Assembly: GCF_001969815.1 (NCBI RefSeq)
Contig: NZ_MRBK01000004.1
Span: forward strand, 62,001-126,000
DNA length: 64,000 nucleotides
Direction: 5' to 3'
Source: Bacillus swezeyi
Lineage (GTDB): Bacteria > Bacillota > Bacilli > Bacillales > Bacillaceae
This document shows positions 1 through 7,682 of the stretch, piece by piece. The notes under the pieces were generated by a model, which was not told the origin of the DNA, did no database searches, and was given only the letters and a program-made list of their open reading frames with translations. Within the stretch, counting starts at the first letter, position 1. Each line of letters starts with the position of its first letter. Position numbers and translations under genes: made by a program.

Positions 1-872
1 AGACCGTTTAGCAGTGCACCGCCTCCTGTGATGATAACGCCTCTGTCAATGATGTCTGCTGAAAGTTCAGGCGGTGTTCTTTCAAGCACTTGTTTGGCAG
101 CCTGCACGATAACAGATACAGATTCGCGAAGCGCTTCTTCAACTTCTTTGCTCGTTACCGTAATAGTTCTCGGCAAGCCAGAGACCATGTCACGGCCGCG
201 GATAGAGATTTCCTCATGACGTGCGTCTGGGAAAACAGTTGCGACTTTAATCTTAATGTCTTCAGCTGTCCGTTCACCTATTAACAGTTTGTATTCACGT
301 TTGATATAGTTTAGTATTTCAAGATCAAACTTGTCCCCAGCCATTTTAATAGAAGAGGCGGTGACAATATCGCCCATTGAGATGACTGCGACATCTGTCG
401 TTCCACCGCCGATATCCACTACCATATTCCCGCTTGGCTGAAAAATATCCATCCCTGCGCCGATTGCGGCTACCTTTGGCTCTTCTTCAAGGTACACATG
501 CTTTCCGCCGCTTTTTTCAGCAGCTTCTTTAATAGCCTTCTGCTCGACAGACGTAATATTTGTAGGGCAGCAAATCAGCATGCGGGGCTTTGAGAAAAGA
601 CCTTTTACATTCAACTTGTTAATGAAATGTTTCAGCATGGCTTCTGTTACTTCAAAATCTGCAATAACGCCGTCTTTTAATGGACGTATCGCAACAATAT
701 TCCCAGGTGTACGTCCTACCATTCTCCTTGCTTCTTCACCAACAGCGAGCACTTTACCATTGTTTTTGTCCAGAGCAACGACTGATGGTTCATTTAAGAC
801 AATACCTTTTCCTTTGACATGGATCAGCACATTTGCTGTACCAAGGTCAATACCAATATCCCTTGCAAACAT
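1..872 (-). CDS. mbl: MreB-like cell-shape protein Mbl (3' end outside window)
   Basis: The minus-strand reading frame opens with ATG at 872, eight bases after a strong GAGGAGG, and runs off the left edge after about 290 codons; Mbl is usually about 333 residues. The N-terminus reads MFARDIGIDLGTANVLIHVK, which contains the phosphate-1 loop DLGTAN of actin-like ATPases. Mbl polymerises under the membrane and directs lateral wall synthesis with the elongation machinery. Adjacent spoIIID fixes it as mbl rather than mreB or mreBH, because the mbl-spoIIID pair is conserved in Bacillus. What is seen is the actin fold start; the paralogue choice rests on context. Confidence 0.93.
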   Translation of the reverse strand, partial: MFARDIGIDLGTANVLIHVKGKGIVLNEPSVVALDKNNGKVLAVGEEARRMVGRTPGNIVAIRPLKDGVIADFEVTEAMLKHFINKLNVKGLFSKPRMLICCPTNITSVEQKAIKEAAEKSGGKHVYLEEEPKVAAIGAGMDIFQPSGNMVVDIGGGTTDVAVISMGDIVTASSIKMAGDKFDLEILNYIKREYKLLIGERTAEDIKIKVATVFPDARHEEISIRGRDMVSGLPRTITVTSKEVEEALRESVSVIVQAAKQVLERTPPELSADIIDRGVIITGGGALLNG

Positions 873-1056
873 CTATCTATATCCTCCTCGAAATCTGTTT
901 CACAGCAATATCCACATTCTGCCCTAATTATATATTTTATCATAAATATTAGAAAAAAAAGCGTTATTGTTAAAGTTCTTCACAAAATTTTGTGGCTTTT
1001 TACGGAGGATACCGGGAAATTCTGAAAAACATTGCTCATATCTGGTTCATTATTCC

Positions 1057-1332
1057 TTATTGGACAGGCTCCCTTTCAAGGATTTCATCTTTCTTATATT
1101 TCAATTTTGTTGCTTCTCCGCCCCGCAAATGTCTGATTGATTTATGATAATCAAGAATTCCCTTTACTTCATTGGCTAAATCAGGATTAATTTCAGGCAG
1201 CCTTTCTGTCAAATCCTTGTGAACGGTACTTTTGGAAACACCAAACTCCTTCGCTATTACACGAACCGTTTTTTTCGTCTCCACGATGTACTTCCCTATC
1301 TTGATTGTTCGCTCTTTGATGTAATCGTGCAC
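1057..1332 (-). CDS. spoIIID: Sporulation transcription factor SpoIIID
   Basis: Encodes 91 residues, close to the 93 of B. subtilis, and is nearly identical over its length. SpoIIID is a small DNA-binding protein that activates or represses mother-cell genes between the sigma-E and sigma-K stages. A helix-turn-helix lies at about residues 22-43 (VRVIAKEFGVSKSTVHKDL), followed by a basic C-terminal region. The start is GTG at 1332, preceded by GGGAGG. That Shine-Dalgarno directly abuts the stop codon of the upstream cistron usd, so translation of the two is probably coupled. The protein ends two residues earlier than the B. subtilis form. Confidence 0.96.
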   Translation of the reverse strand: MHDYIKERTIKIGKYIVETKKTVRVIAKEFGVSKSTVHKDLTERLPEINPDLANEVKGILDYHKSIRHLRGGEATKLKYKKDEILEREPVQ

Positions 1333-1346
1333 ACCACTCGACCTCC

Positions 1347-1457
1347 CTAAAATGGATGTGAGAAGTGTGAAATGAGATCCGTTTTATGAAAGAAATCACT
1401 ATTTGCGCTGTTTCTCCGTTTTATGCTTTTCCAAGTAGAATTTTGAAATACGCCCAC
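1347..1457 (-). CDS. usd: Leader cistron Usd, 36 residues, upstream of spoIIID
   Basis: A 36-codon frame starts at GTG 1457, five bases after AGGTGAGG, and ends with TAG at 1347-1349, immediately followed by the GGGAGG of spoIIID. In B. subtilis, translation of the spoIIID mRNA is known to depend on translation of a short upstream frame named usd, of the same size and position. The peptide (MGVFQNSTWKSI..., ending SHFSHPF) has no recognised domain; the act of translating it is probably what matters. A sigma-E-like -10 (GATACAAA, 1490-1497) lies upstream, but its -35 is weak. Confidence 0.8.
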   Translation of the reverse strand: MGVFQNSTWKSIKRRNSANSDFFHKTDLISHFSHPF

Positions 1458-1590
1458 GATCCCTCACCTCAAACACTCTCTTTGTTAGGTTTGTATCAGT
1501 GTATTAGCATTTAAATGGGATTATGCTAAAAACTCAAGGAGGACAAGGGGTTTATCAGGCAAATTTATTTCGGGTTTCAAAAATTTTTAC

Positions 1591-1619
1591 TTTACAGTAT
1601 TCAGTACATCCAGTAAAAT
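1591..1619 (+). promoter_or_regulatory. Sigma-A promoter of ywoH-ywoG
   Basis: TTTACA at 1591-1596 and TAAAAT at 1614-1619 are separated by 17 bases. The expected start near 1626 lies just upstream of the palindrome at 1633-1650. Confidence 0.7.
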
Positions 1620-1632
1620 GAGTAAAGTTTAT

Positions 1633-1650
1633 TATTTACCTAGGTAAATA
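1633..1650. promoter_or_regulatory. Probable YwoH (MarR) operator
   Basis: A perfect 18-bp palindrome, TATTTACCTAGGTAAATA, lies between the promoter and the ywoH Shine-Dalgarno (AAGGAG, about 1655-1660). Its position just after the expected transcription start fits autorepression by the MarR protein encoded next. The link to YwoH is inferred from position. Confidence 0.65.
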
Positions 1651-1666
1651 TTTTGAAGGAGTTCAT

Positions 1667-2095
1667 ATGGAACATATCAATCGAATGATTATCCACCAAC
1701 TTAATCAAAGCACGCGGATGATTTCCAAAAAAACGAATGAACAGCTCGAATCATACGGCCTTTACGGTGCTCAGTGGTCAATTTTGTACTGTCTTCATAC
1801 CTTTGGCCAGATGACTCAAAAAGATATATGGACTTATCTGCACGTTGAGGCACCGACAGTGACCCGAACCGTCAACCGTCTTGAGAAAAACGGCTGGGTG
1901 CAAAGAGTCCCAGGCGAGGACAAAAGGGAAAAGGTCGTCAAGATGACGGATGAAGCCGCAATTAAATATGATGAGATTCAGTTAAAAATGAAAGAATTCG
2001 AAGAGGAAATGCTTTCTGTATTTGAAGACAACGATAAAAAAACATTTCAGCGTTTATTACATCAATTCATAGCAGGAAATAAGAAGGAGTTGTAG
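1667..2095 (+). CDS. ywoH: MarR-family transcriptional regulator YwoH
   Basis: Encodes 142 residues, the usual MarR size. The winged helix spans roughly residues 30-100: QWSILYCLHTFGQMTQKDIWTYL is the start of the DNA-binding domain, followed by the recognition helix (APTVTRTVNRLEKNGWV) and a wing with the family's D-R-R/K-like DKREK. MarR dimers repress transport or stress genes and release DNA on binding small aromatic ligands or on oxidation. The ATG at 1667 follows AAGGAG at good spacing. The gene is three bases upstream of the MFS gene ywoG, so it most likely controls its own two-gene operon through the palindrome at 1633-1650. The ligand is unknown. Confidence 0.9.
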   Translation: MEHINRMIIHQLNQSTRMISKKTNEQLESYGLYGAQWSILYCLHTFGQMTQKDIWTYLHVEAPTVTRTVNRLEKNGWVQRVPGEDKREKVVKMTDEAAIKYDEIQLKMKEFEEEMLSVFEDNDKKTFQRLLHQFIAGNKKEL

Positions 2096-2098
2096 CCT

Positions 2099-3292
2099 AT
2101 GAAACAATCTGAACCGATTTGGACAAGAGATTTTATCATGGTTGTTCTCATTAATTTGTTTATATTTGTCTATTTTTATGCTCTGCTGACAGTCCTTCCC
2201 GTCTATACGATGCAGGAGCTCGGAGGCTCCGAGTCAGAAGGCGGGCTTTTGATCAGCGGGTTTATGCTGTCTGCGATTTTTGCGAGACCATTTTCGGGAG
2301 CGGTCATCGAACGGTTCGGAAAAAAAAGAATGGCTTTAATCAGCGTCGTATTATTCACTCTTTCATCATTTCTTTATGTCATCATCCAGGATATCTATGT
2401 ACTGCTGGGTCTGCGCTTTTTCCAGGGCATCTGGTTCAGCATCATTACAACAGTAACGAGTGCCATTGCCGCTGATTTGATTCCGTCGGCGCGCCGGGGG
2501 GAAGGGCTTGGCTACTTTGCCATGTCAATGAATCTGGCTGTTGTCATCGGACCGTTTATCGCCTTGAACCTGCTGGATAAAATGAGCTTTCCGGCGCTGT
2601 TCACTTTATTTTCAGCGATCGTCACCATCGGCATTCTCTGTACCGCCTTGGTTCGGATTCCTAAAAAGAATGACAAGGTATCAGCAGTTTTCAAACTATC
2701 TTTTTCCAATATGTTTGAAAAAGGTGCACTGCGGATTGCTACTGTCGGATTGTTCGTTTCCTTTTGCTATTCCAGCGTCATTTCGTTTATCTCGGTTTAT
2801 GCAAAGTCTCTCGGACTTATTGAAGCAAGCAGCTATTTCTTCTTGATTTTCGCAGTGACGATGATGATCACACGGCCGTTTACCGGAAAACTGTATGATA
2901 AAATCGGCCCTGGCATCGTTATTTACCCGTCTATTATCATTTTTTGCATCGGGCTTTGCGTGCTTGCTTTTACAAATAGCAGTGCGATGCTGCTGCTTTC
3001 AGGGGCAGTCATCGGCATCGGCTACGGCTCGATTACACCTTGTCTGCAAACACTTGCGATCCAGGCTTCACCGCCTCATCGCAGCGGTTATGCAACGGCT
3101 ACTTATTTTACCTTTTTTGATACCGGGATTGCAGTCGGGTCCTATGTGTTCGGCTTAATTGTCGCCCAAACCGGCTTTTCAAACATCTATTTATTCTCGG
3201 GTATTTTCGTGCTTGTCAACCTGTTCCTCTATACTTGGAGCCGGAAGCCTGCATTCCTAAAGGAAAAAAGAAATATATCAATAGCGGATTGA
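2099..3292 (+). CDS. ywoG: MFS drug/solute transporter YwoG
   Basis: Encodes 397 residues with about 12 hydrophobic segments, typical of a major facilitator. The loop after helix 2 carries [19 protein letters not shown], the motif A of proton-coupled efflux carriers, and a second copy, [15 protein letters not shown], appears at the matching place in the C-terminal half. It sits directly after the MarR gene ywoH and before a strong terminator, so the pair is a compact regulator/transporter unit, probably an efflux pump. The substrate cannot be read from sequence. Confidence 0.88.
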   Translation: MKQSEPIWTRDFIMVVLINLFIFVYFYALLTVLPVYTMQELGGSESEGGLLISGFMLSAIFARPFSGAVIERFGKKRMALISVVLFTLSSFLYVIIQDIYVLLGLRFFQGIWFSIITTVTSAIAADLIPSARRGEGLGYFAMSMNLAVVIGPFIALNLLDKMSFPALFTLFSAIVTIGILCTALVRIPKKNDKVSAVFKLSFSNMFEKGALRIATVGLFVSFCYSSVISFISVYAKSLGLIEASSYFFLIFAVTMMITRPFTGKLYDKIGPGIVIYPSIIIFCIGLCVLAFTNSSAMLLLSGAVIGIGYGSITPCLQTLAIQASPPHRSGYATATYFTFFDTGIAVGSYVFGLIVAQTGFSNIYLFSGIFVLVNLFLYTWSRKPAFLKEKRNISIAD

Positions 3293-3306
3293 TCCTTCAT
3301 CATTTT

Positions 3307-3336
3307 GCCGGGCATAAAAAGGGGCCCGGCTTTTTT
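3307..3336 (+). terminator. Terminator of ywoH-ywoG
   Basis: The stem GCCGGGC (3307-3313) pairs with GCCCGGC (3324-3330) and is followed by TTTTTT. Confidence 0.9.
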
Positions 3337-3365
3337 GATTACACAGCTCAAATCTTGATTTAAAA

Positions 3366-3392
3366 TGAAACCTTTATGAATGTCATATCGTC
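3366..3392 (+). promoter_or_regulatory. ECF sigma (sigma-M/X type) promoter of bcrC
   Basis: TGAAAC (3366-3371) and CGTC (3389-3392) are separated by 17 bases, the recognition pattern of B. subtilis sigma-M, sigma-X and sigma-W. bcrC is a known member of the cell-envelope stress regulons of sigma-M and sigma-X, so site and gene agree. Confidence 0.75.
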
Positions 3393-3447
3393 CCCTAACT
3401 GTCTGAGAAAAATAGAATTCTATTAATAAATACTGAAAGGTGATTTT

Positions 3448-4020
3448 GTGAACTACGAATTATTCAACGCAATCCATAATCTATCACACCACAGCAATAT
3501 TCTTGACAGTTTCATGATTTTCATTACGGAAAAAGCGATTTACCTGTATGCGCTGGCGTTGTTAGCCATATGGCTTTTCGGAGGCCATTCCTATAAAAAA
3601 AGCGTTCTTCAGGCAGGCTTCACAGGCATTTTAGGCTTGGCGGCCAATTATCTCATTACCTTGATTTACTTCGAGCCGCGTCCTTTCATCGCTCACCATG
3701 TCAATGTATTGATTCATCATGCCGCTGATGCGTCCTTCCCAAGCGATCATACGACAGGAGCTCTGGCTATTTCTATAGCTTTTTGGTTGTTCCACCGTAA
3801 AATCGGCAGCTTTATGATCGCCTTTGGTTTATTGACGGGCTTCTCCCGCATCTGGGTAGGGCACCATTATCCGGTTGATGTTTTAGGAAGCATATTGGTA
3901 GCTGTCTTGGCTTCTCTGATTGTGCTCAGATTTTCCAAATACTTAAATCCGCTTTTCACTTGGATCATTTCCCTCTACGATTCTATTATGCACCGATTTA
4001 AAAAAGCGATTTTCAGATAG
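3448..4020 (+). CDS. bcrC: Undecaprenyl-pyrophosphate phosphatase BcrC
   Basis: Encodes 190 residues with about five membrane segments and the three PAP2 phosphatase blocks: EPRPF near residue 75, FPSDHT near 100, and SRIWVGHHYPVDVLGS near 130-145 with the catalytic His and Asp. BcrC removes a phosphate from undecaprenyl pyrophosphate so that the lipid carrier of peptidoglycan synthesis can be reused, and so confers bacitracin resistance. The GTG start at 3448 follows GAAAGGTG. Expression is probably from the ECF promoter at 3366-3392. It is called ywoA in older B. subtilis annotation. Confidence 0.93.
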   Translation: MNYELFNAIHNLSHHSNILDSFMIFITEKAIYLYALALLAIWLFGGHSYKKSVLQAGFTGILGLAANYLITLIYFEPRPFIAHHVNVLIHHAADASFPSDHTTGALAISIAFWLFHRKIGSFMIAFGLLTGFSRIWVGHHYPVDVLGSILVAVLASLIVLRFSKYLNPLFTWIISLYDSIMHRFKKAIFR

Positions 4021-4031
4021 TTTCCGAAAAT

Positions 4032-4083
4032 GCAAAAACCCTGGCAGGGGATACGGCGGTATCCGGCTGTCAGGGCTTTTTGC
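4032..4083. terminator. Bidirectional terminator between bcrC and ppaC
   Basis: A long imperfect hairpin (GCAAAAACCCTG ... CAGGGCTTTTTGC) with an A-tract on the left and a T-tract on the right serves the two converging genes. Confidence 0.88.
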
Positions 4084-4084
4084 A

Positions 4085-5011
4085 TTATTTTAATGCATCT
4101 GTTAATGGCGGAACGATTTGTTTTTTACGGGACACTACGCCTTTCAGCGTCGCCGTGTTATCTGTCAGTTCAACGTTGAACGCTTTTTCCACTGCTTGCG
4201 CAGCTTGTCCTGAAGCGACGACGACAGAGTCGTTCGTTAAGATGTCGGTGACGACGAAGACAAATAAATCCAATCCTTTTTCAGCAACTACTTTTGAAAG
4301 CGCCGCGTCTACTTCCTCTTTGCGGGAAAGGACATCATTTGTATCGACTGTATTCACCTGAGCGATCTCCACTTTATGGCTTCCCATCGTAAACTCTTTC
4401 GCATCAAGCGAGAGAAGCTGAGGAATCGTTTTTGCGCTCAGATCGGCGCCCGCTTTCAGCATCTCCAGTCCATAGCTTTCAGCATCAACGCCGGCGATTT
4501 CAGCCAATTCTTTTGCCGCTTTAACATCTTCCTCCGTGCAAGTCGGAGATTTAAATAAAAGGGAGTCTGAAATGATGGCTGACAGCATGAGTCCGGCCGT
4601 TTCTTTTTTAATTTCAACACCGTTTTCTTTATACAGCTTGTTTAAAATCGTCGCCGTACATCCTACAGGCTCTGCGCGATAGTATAAAGGATCACTTGTT
4701 TCAAAATTGGCGATCCGGTGGTGGTCGATGACTTCAAGCACGCGAACCTGGTCCAGGTCATTGACGCTCTGCTGGCGTTCGTTATGGTCAACCAAAATGA
4801 CGCTGTCTGTTTCATTAGCTACAGTCTCTACAAGACGCGGAACTTCTGCATTGAACTGATCAAGCGCATATTGGGTTTCCCCGTTGACTTCCCCTAAGCG
4901 GACAGGTTCTGCATCAAGTCCGAGCTTGTTTTTCAATTCAGCATATGCAATCGCTGAACAAATCGTATCCGTATCCGGATTTTTGTGGCCAAAAATAAGT
5001 ACTTTGCTCAT
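4085..5011 (-). CDS. ppaC: Manganese-dependent inorganic pyrophosphatase
   Basis: Encodes 308 residues, matching family II pyrophosphatases. Motifs of the DHH family are visible: GHKNPDTD at residues 8-15, a VDHNE near 75, DHHR near 95, and the C-terminal substrate-binding SRKKQ. The enzyme hydrolyses PPi made by biosynthetic reactions and uses Mn2+. The ATG at 5011 follows AAGGAG by seven bases; an upstream in-frame extension to 5080 lacks a ribosome site and is not part of the protein. In B. subtilis 168 the gene (yybQ) is elsewhere on the chromosome, so its place beside bcrC is a local rearrangement. Confidence 0.93.
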   Translation of the reverse strand: MSKVLIFGHKNPDTDTICSAIAYAELKNKLGLDAEPVRLGEVNGETQYALDQFNAEVPRLVETVANETDSVILVDHNERQQSVNDLDQVRVLEVIDHHRIANFETSDPLYYRAEPVGCTATILNKLYKENGVEIKKETAGLMLSAIISDSLLFKSPTCTEEDVKAAKELAEIAGVDAESYGLEMLKAGADLSAKTIPQLLSLDAKEFTMGSHKVEIAQVNTVDTNDVLSRKEEVDAALSKVVAEKGLDLFVFVVTDILTNDSVVVASGQAAQAVEKAFNVELTDNTATLKGVVSRKKQIVPPLTDALK

Positions 5012-5122
5012 GATATAACTCCTTACTTTTGTTTTTATAGTAAGCTTACCTGACAATAAAAAAATCTGCAAACCTGTCATTAATTTTAATATTTACGAAG
5101 TGTTTTGTCATTTTAAAAAATA

Positions 5123-5146
5123 AAAAAAGAGCCGTTCGGCTCTTTT
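5123..5146 (-). terminator. Terminator of the manganese catalase gene
   Basis: The stem AAAAGAGCCG/CGGCTCTTTT overlaps the catalase stop codon and is followed on the minus strand by seven T. Confidence 0.88.
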
Positions 5147-5966
5147 AATCTCCATAGTCAGGTGTATTGTGGCTTTGTTTCGGCGCCGGCTTTAAGACAG
5201 GTTTTTCTCCGTAAGCGACCGGGCCGCTCTCATATTGGAATTTAGCTCCGTCCGGCGCCTCCTCTTGCAGCCAATCAAACTGTGCGCTTTCCTCTCCATC
5301 TGAAAAGTTGTATAAAGTGTGCGCATATTCTTCTTTCTCATACCCTTGAGGAACCGTGCCCGGCACGACGACACCTTCTTTTTCTTCCAATTCCCGAATC
5401 GCGGCCAGCCACTGGTTTTGATGCATGGTATCTCTGGCCAAAAGAAAGCCCAGCATATCTTTTACACCTTTGTCATCTGTCATCTCATACAGCCTGGCGA
5501 CTTGCAGCCGTCCTTGTGATTCTGCATTGACATTCGCACGCAGGTCAGCGAGAAGATTGCCGCTGGCCACAATATAGCCCGCATTCCATGGAACGCCTGT
5601 GCTGTTTTCCGGCATAGCTCCAAGGCCTGAAACGATCGCATGATGAGGGTTCATCCCGCCCATGATTGAACCGATGACCGAGTCATTGGCCGCTTCTTCC
5701 TGTTCATAAACAGGAGCATCTTCCAGCAGCCGCGCAATCATCGTCGCAATCATTTCGACATGCCCGATTTCTTCAGCAGCAGTATCCATGATTAAGTCTT
5801 TGTATTTTTCATTTCCTCTCGTATTCCAGCCCTGAAACAAATACTGCATAGCTACCGAAATTTCGCCATACTGGCCGCCGAGAATCTCCTGCATTTTCTT
5901 TGCAAAGACAGGGTCCGGCCTTTCAGGCTTAGCCGGGTATTGCAGAACCTTCGAATGTTTGAACAA
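5145..5966 (-). CDS. Manganese catalase (YdbD-like)
   Basis: Encodes a ferritin-like di-manganese catalase of 273 residues that breaks down hydrogen peroxide. Expected metal ligands are present: Glu35 in GGQYGEIS, Glu65/66 and His69 in AAEEIGHVEM, a Glu in NAESQGR, and His in DTMHQNQW. It is close to B. subtilis YdbD. I place the start at TTG 5966, which gives MFKHSKVLQYP and lies seven bases after AGAGGAG; the alternative GTG at 5975 would directly touch that Shine-Dalgarno. It is a single gene with its own terminator. Sporulating bacilli carry related proteins in the spore coat; which role this copy has is not clear. Confidence 0.9.
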   Translation of the reverse strand: MFKHSKVLQYPAKPERPDPVFAKKMQEILGGQYGEISVAMQYLFQGWNTRGNEKYKDLIMDTAAEEIGHVEMIATMIARLLEDAPVYEQEEAANDSVIGSIMGGMNPHHAIVSGLGAMPENSTGVPWNAGYIVASGNLLADLRANVNAESQGRLQVARLYEMTDDKGVKDMLGFLLARDTMHQNQWLAAIRELEEKEGVVVPGTVPQGYEKEEYAHTLYNFSDGEESAQFDWLQEEAPDGAKFQYESGPVAYGEKPVLKPAPKQSHNTPDYGD

Positions 5967-6101
5967 ATGAAACACTCCTCTTTTTTATGCTGCTGTTTTT
6001 GAGTTAACCGGAGAGGCTGATCATCAAACCTTGCAATATGCCGCCCAATGTGTTGCAGATGGATTTTTTAAGCATAATAAAACAAAAAGGAGCGTTTTCA
6101 G

Positions 6102-6830
6102 ATGAAGATCACCAATACTTCACATCGGCCCTTTCCGCTCCCGAAAGGGCTCTGGCTCATGGCGCAGACGTGGAACGATGTATTGTTCGCCCATTGGCCG
6201 GTTGAACCTGAAACCATTCAAGAAAAAATACCGGCGGCCTTGGAGCTGGAGACGTTTAACGGAAAGGCTTGGATCGGCATTCTTCCTTTTCTGCTGACAG
6301 ATCTGCGGGCCCGCTTTTTGCCGCCCCTTCCTTGCATCAGCAGATTTCCTGAGCTGAATGTCCGAACGTATGTCACATATAAGGGCGTACCAGGGGTTTA
6401 TTTTTTCAGTCTTGATGCCGCTTCGCGCTTAGCCGTCTTGAGCGCGCGCAGATTTTTCCATTTGCCATATTTTCGCGCAGACATAGCCTTTGAGAAAGAA
6501 GAAAGCCGAGTACAATTCTCCAGCAGAAGGGCTGATTCAAAAGCGGTCTTTCACGCCCGCTACGGTCCGCTGTCAGATCCCTTCACCGCCCAAAAAGGAA
6601 CGATCGAATACTGGCTGACGGAAAGATATCGGCTGTACACTACACACAACAGCCGGGTCTACTATGAAGACATCCATCATTCACAATGGGCGCTTCAGCA
6701 GGCAGAAACCGAATTTCAGCAAAATACGGCGGCGGCTGCAAACGGCCTCATATTGCCTGATACCGCCCCGCTTCTCCATTACGCCAAAAGGCAGCACGTC
6801 TTATTCTGGCCTCTGCGGCGGGTTCAATGA
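6102..6830 (+). CDS. DUF2071 protein, YqjF-like
   Basis: Encodes 242 residues of the DUF2071 family (B. subtilis YqjF). The N-terminal TWNDVLFAHWPV, the central ELNVRTYV and YFFSLDAAS, and the TERYRLY block are family signatures. The fold resembles acetoacetate decarboxylase, but no enzymatic activity is established for this branch. No signal peptide or membrane segment is present, so it is probably cytoplasmic. The ATG at 6102 follows AAAAGGAG. It stands alone between the catalase and a small uncertain frame. Confidence 0.82.
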   Translation: MKITNTSHRPFPLPKGLWLMAQTWNDVLFAHWPVEPETIQEKIPAALELETFNGKAWIGILPFLLTDLRARFLPPLPCISRFPELNVRTYVTYKGVPGVYFFSLDAASRLAVLSARRFFHLPYFRADIAFEKEESRVQFSSRRADSKAVFHARYGPLSDPFTAQKGTIEYWLTERYRLYTTHNSRVYYEDIHHSQWALQQAETEFQQNTAAAANGLILPDTAPLLHYAKRQHVLFWPLRRVQ

Positions 6831-6839
6831 TGGAATTGA

Positions 6840-7022
6840 ATGAAAGCTACATATCATGAATCCGATATTTACATGCAGGAGATATCCTCTGATCAAGTCA
6901 AGGATATAGCTTTGTATAACGATCGTCTTCCGGATGCAGAAAAAGCAATGCCTACTATTTTAAGGGAGAGGAAAAAGAATACATTCCCAAAACATTCATT
7001 TAAATATTATCTTGAATCTTAA
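6840..7022 (+). CDS. Small uncertain ORF, 60 residues
   Basis: An open frame of 60 codons begins nine bases after the YqjF-like gene. The peptide is charged (KAMPTILRERKKNTFPKHSFKYYLES at its C-terminus), has no membrane segment and no family I recognise. The upstream GATGGAATTGA is a poor ribosome site. It may be a gene fragment or a chance frame at the left edge of the AT-rich island 7022-8700. Confidence 0.25.
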   Translation: MKATYHESDIYMQEISSDQVKDIALYNDRLPDAEKAMPTILRERKKNTFPKHSFKYYLES

Positions 7023-7044
7023 CTAGGAATGTGTTAATGTCTCA

Positions 7045-7064
7045 GTAAGTAATCAATCAATAAC
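7045..7064. promoter_or_regulatory. TetR-type operator, site 1 (before the TetR gene)
   Basis: A degenerate copy of the 20-bp inverted repeat seen in full at 7641-7660. The right arm ATCAATAAC is perfect; the left arm matches at six of nine positions. It lies 24 bases before the TetR start. Confidence 0.6.
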
Positions 7065-7087
7065 AAATTGAAGGGAGGTGGCATACC

Positions 7088-7603
7088 ATGAGACAGACAA
7101 AGGAAAATCGAAAGGAAGAAATCCTTGAAGCCGGTTTGGAGGTGTTTGCAGAAAAAGGTTATTATAATACCACGACAGCATTAATTGCAGAAAAAGCCGG
7201 AATTTCCCAGCCCTATATATTTAGATTTTTTAAGACGAAGGAAGAGTTGTTCGTTGCAGCTCTAGAGAGAGCCTTTGAAAGGATACTGCAAACATTTAAA
7301 AATGTAGAAGCCGGCTCAGAGCAAATCGTTGCCAAAATGGTCGAGGCGTATGAAGAATTGTCTGTATCGAATCCTAATGAAATTGCCTTGCAGGTCATAG
7401 GACTTTCAGTTACAGAAGAATCAATAAAAAATTGTACGAAAATGGGCTTATCTCGGATTAGAAGCTATACTTTGGAACGGTTCCAATTAGCGAATGTTCC
7501 GAATGCAGAAAGGGAGGTCACAACCTTCTTGGCCAGGGGAATCCTTTGCAACATTTCCTATTTCTTAGATTTACCCGAGATGATTCATGGCGAACCAAAA
7601 TAG
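7088..7603 (+). CDS. TetR-family repressor
   Basis: Encodes 171 residues, slightly short for TetR proteins (about 190). The N-terminal helix-turn-helix covers residues 10-55: KEEILEAGLEVFAEKGYYNTTTALIAEKAGISQPYIFRFFKTKEEL. The C-terminal ligand domain has no recognised relative. The ATG follows GGGAGGTGG. It is followed at 80 bases by an NAD(P)-dependent oxidoreductase gene, and near-identical inverted repeats precede both, so it very probably represses itself and that gene. The region is clearly richer in A+T than its flanks, suggesting recent acquisition. Confidence 0.87.
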   Translation: MRQTKENRKEEILEAGLEVFAEKGYYNTTTALIAEKAGISQPYIFRFFKTKEELFVAALERAFERILQTFKNVEAGSEQIVAKMVEAYEELSVSNPNEIALQVIGLSVTEESIKNCTKMGLSRIRSYTLERFQLANVPNAEREVTTFLARGILCNISYFLDLPEMIHGEPK

Positions 7604-7640
7604 ATAACCGATTCGTGTCGGTTTTTTATTTCAAGGTTTT

Positions 7641-7660
7641 GTTATTGATCAATCAATAAC
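7641..7660. promoter_or_regulatory. TetR-type operator, site 2 (before the oxidoreductase gene)
   Basis: A perfect inverted repeat, GTTATTGAT-CA-ATCAATAAC, with 9-bp arms, sits 22 bases before the oxidoreductase start. It is the best copy of three. Confidence 0.75.
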
Positions 7661-7682
7661 TATTACGAGGAGGAAGTATACA

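Noticed and set aside
981-994. Palindrome CACAAAATTTTGTG downstream of spoIIID
   Set aside because: As a terminator it has its T-run on the wrong strand for spoIIID; A/T-rich palindromes of this size occur by chance.
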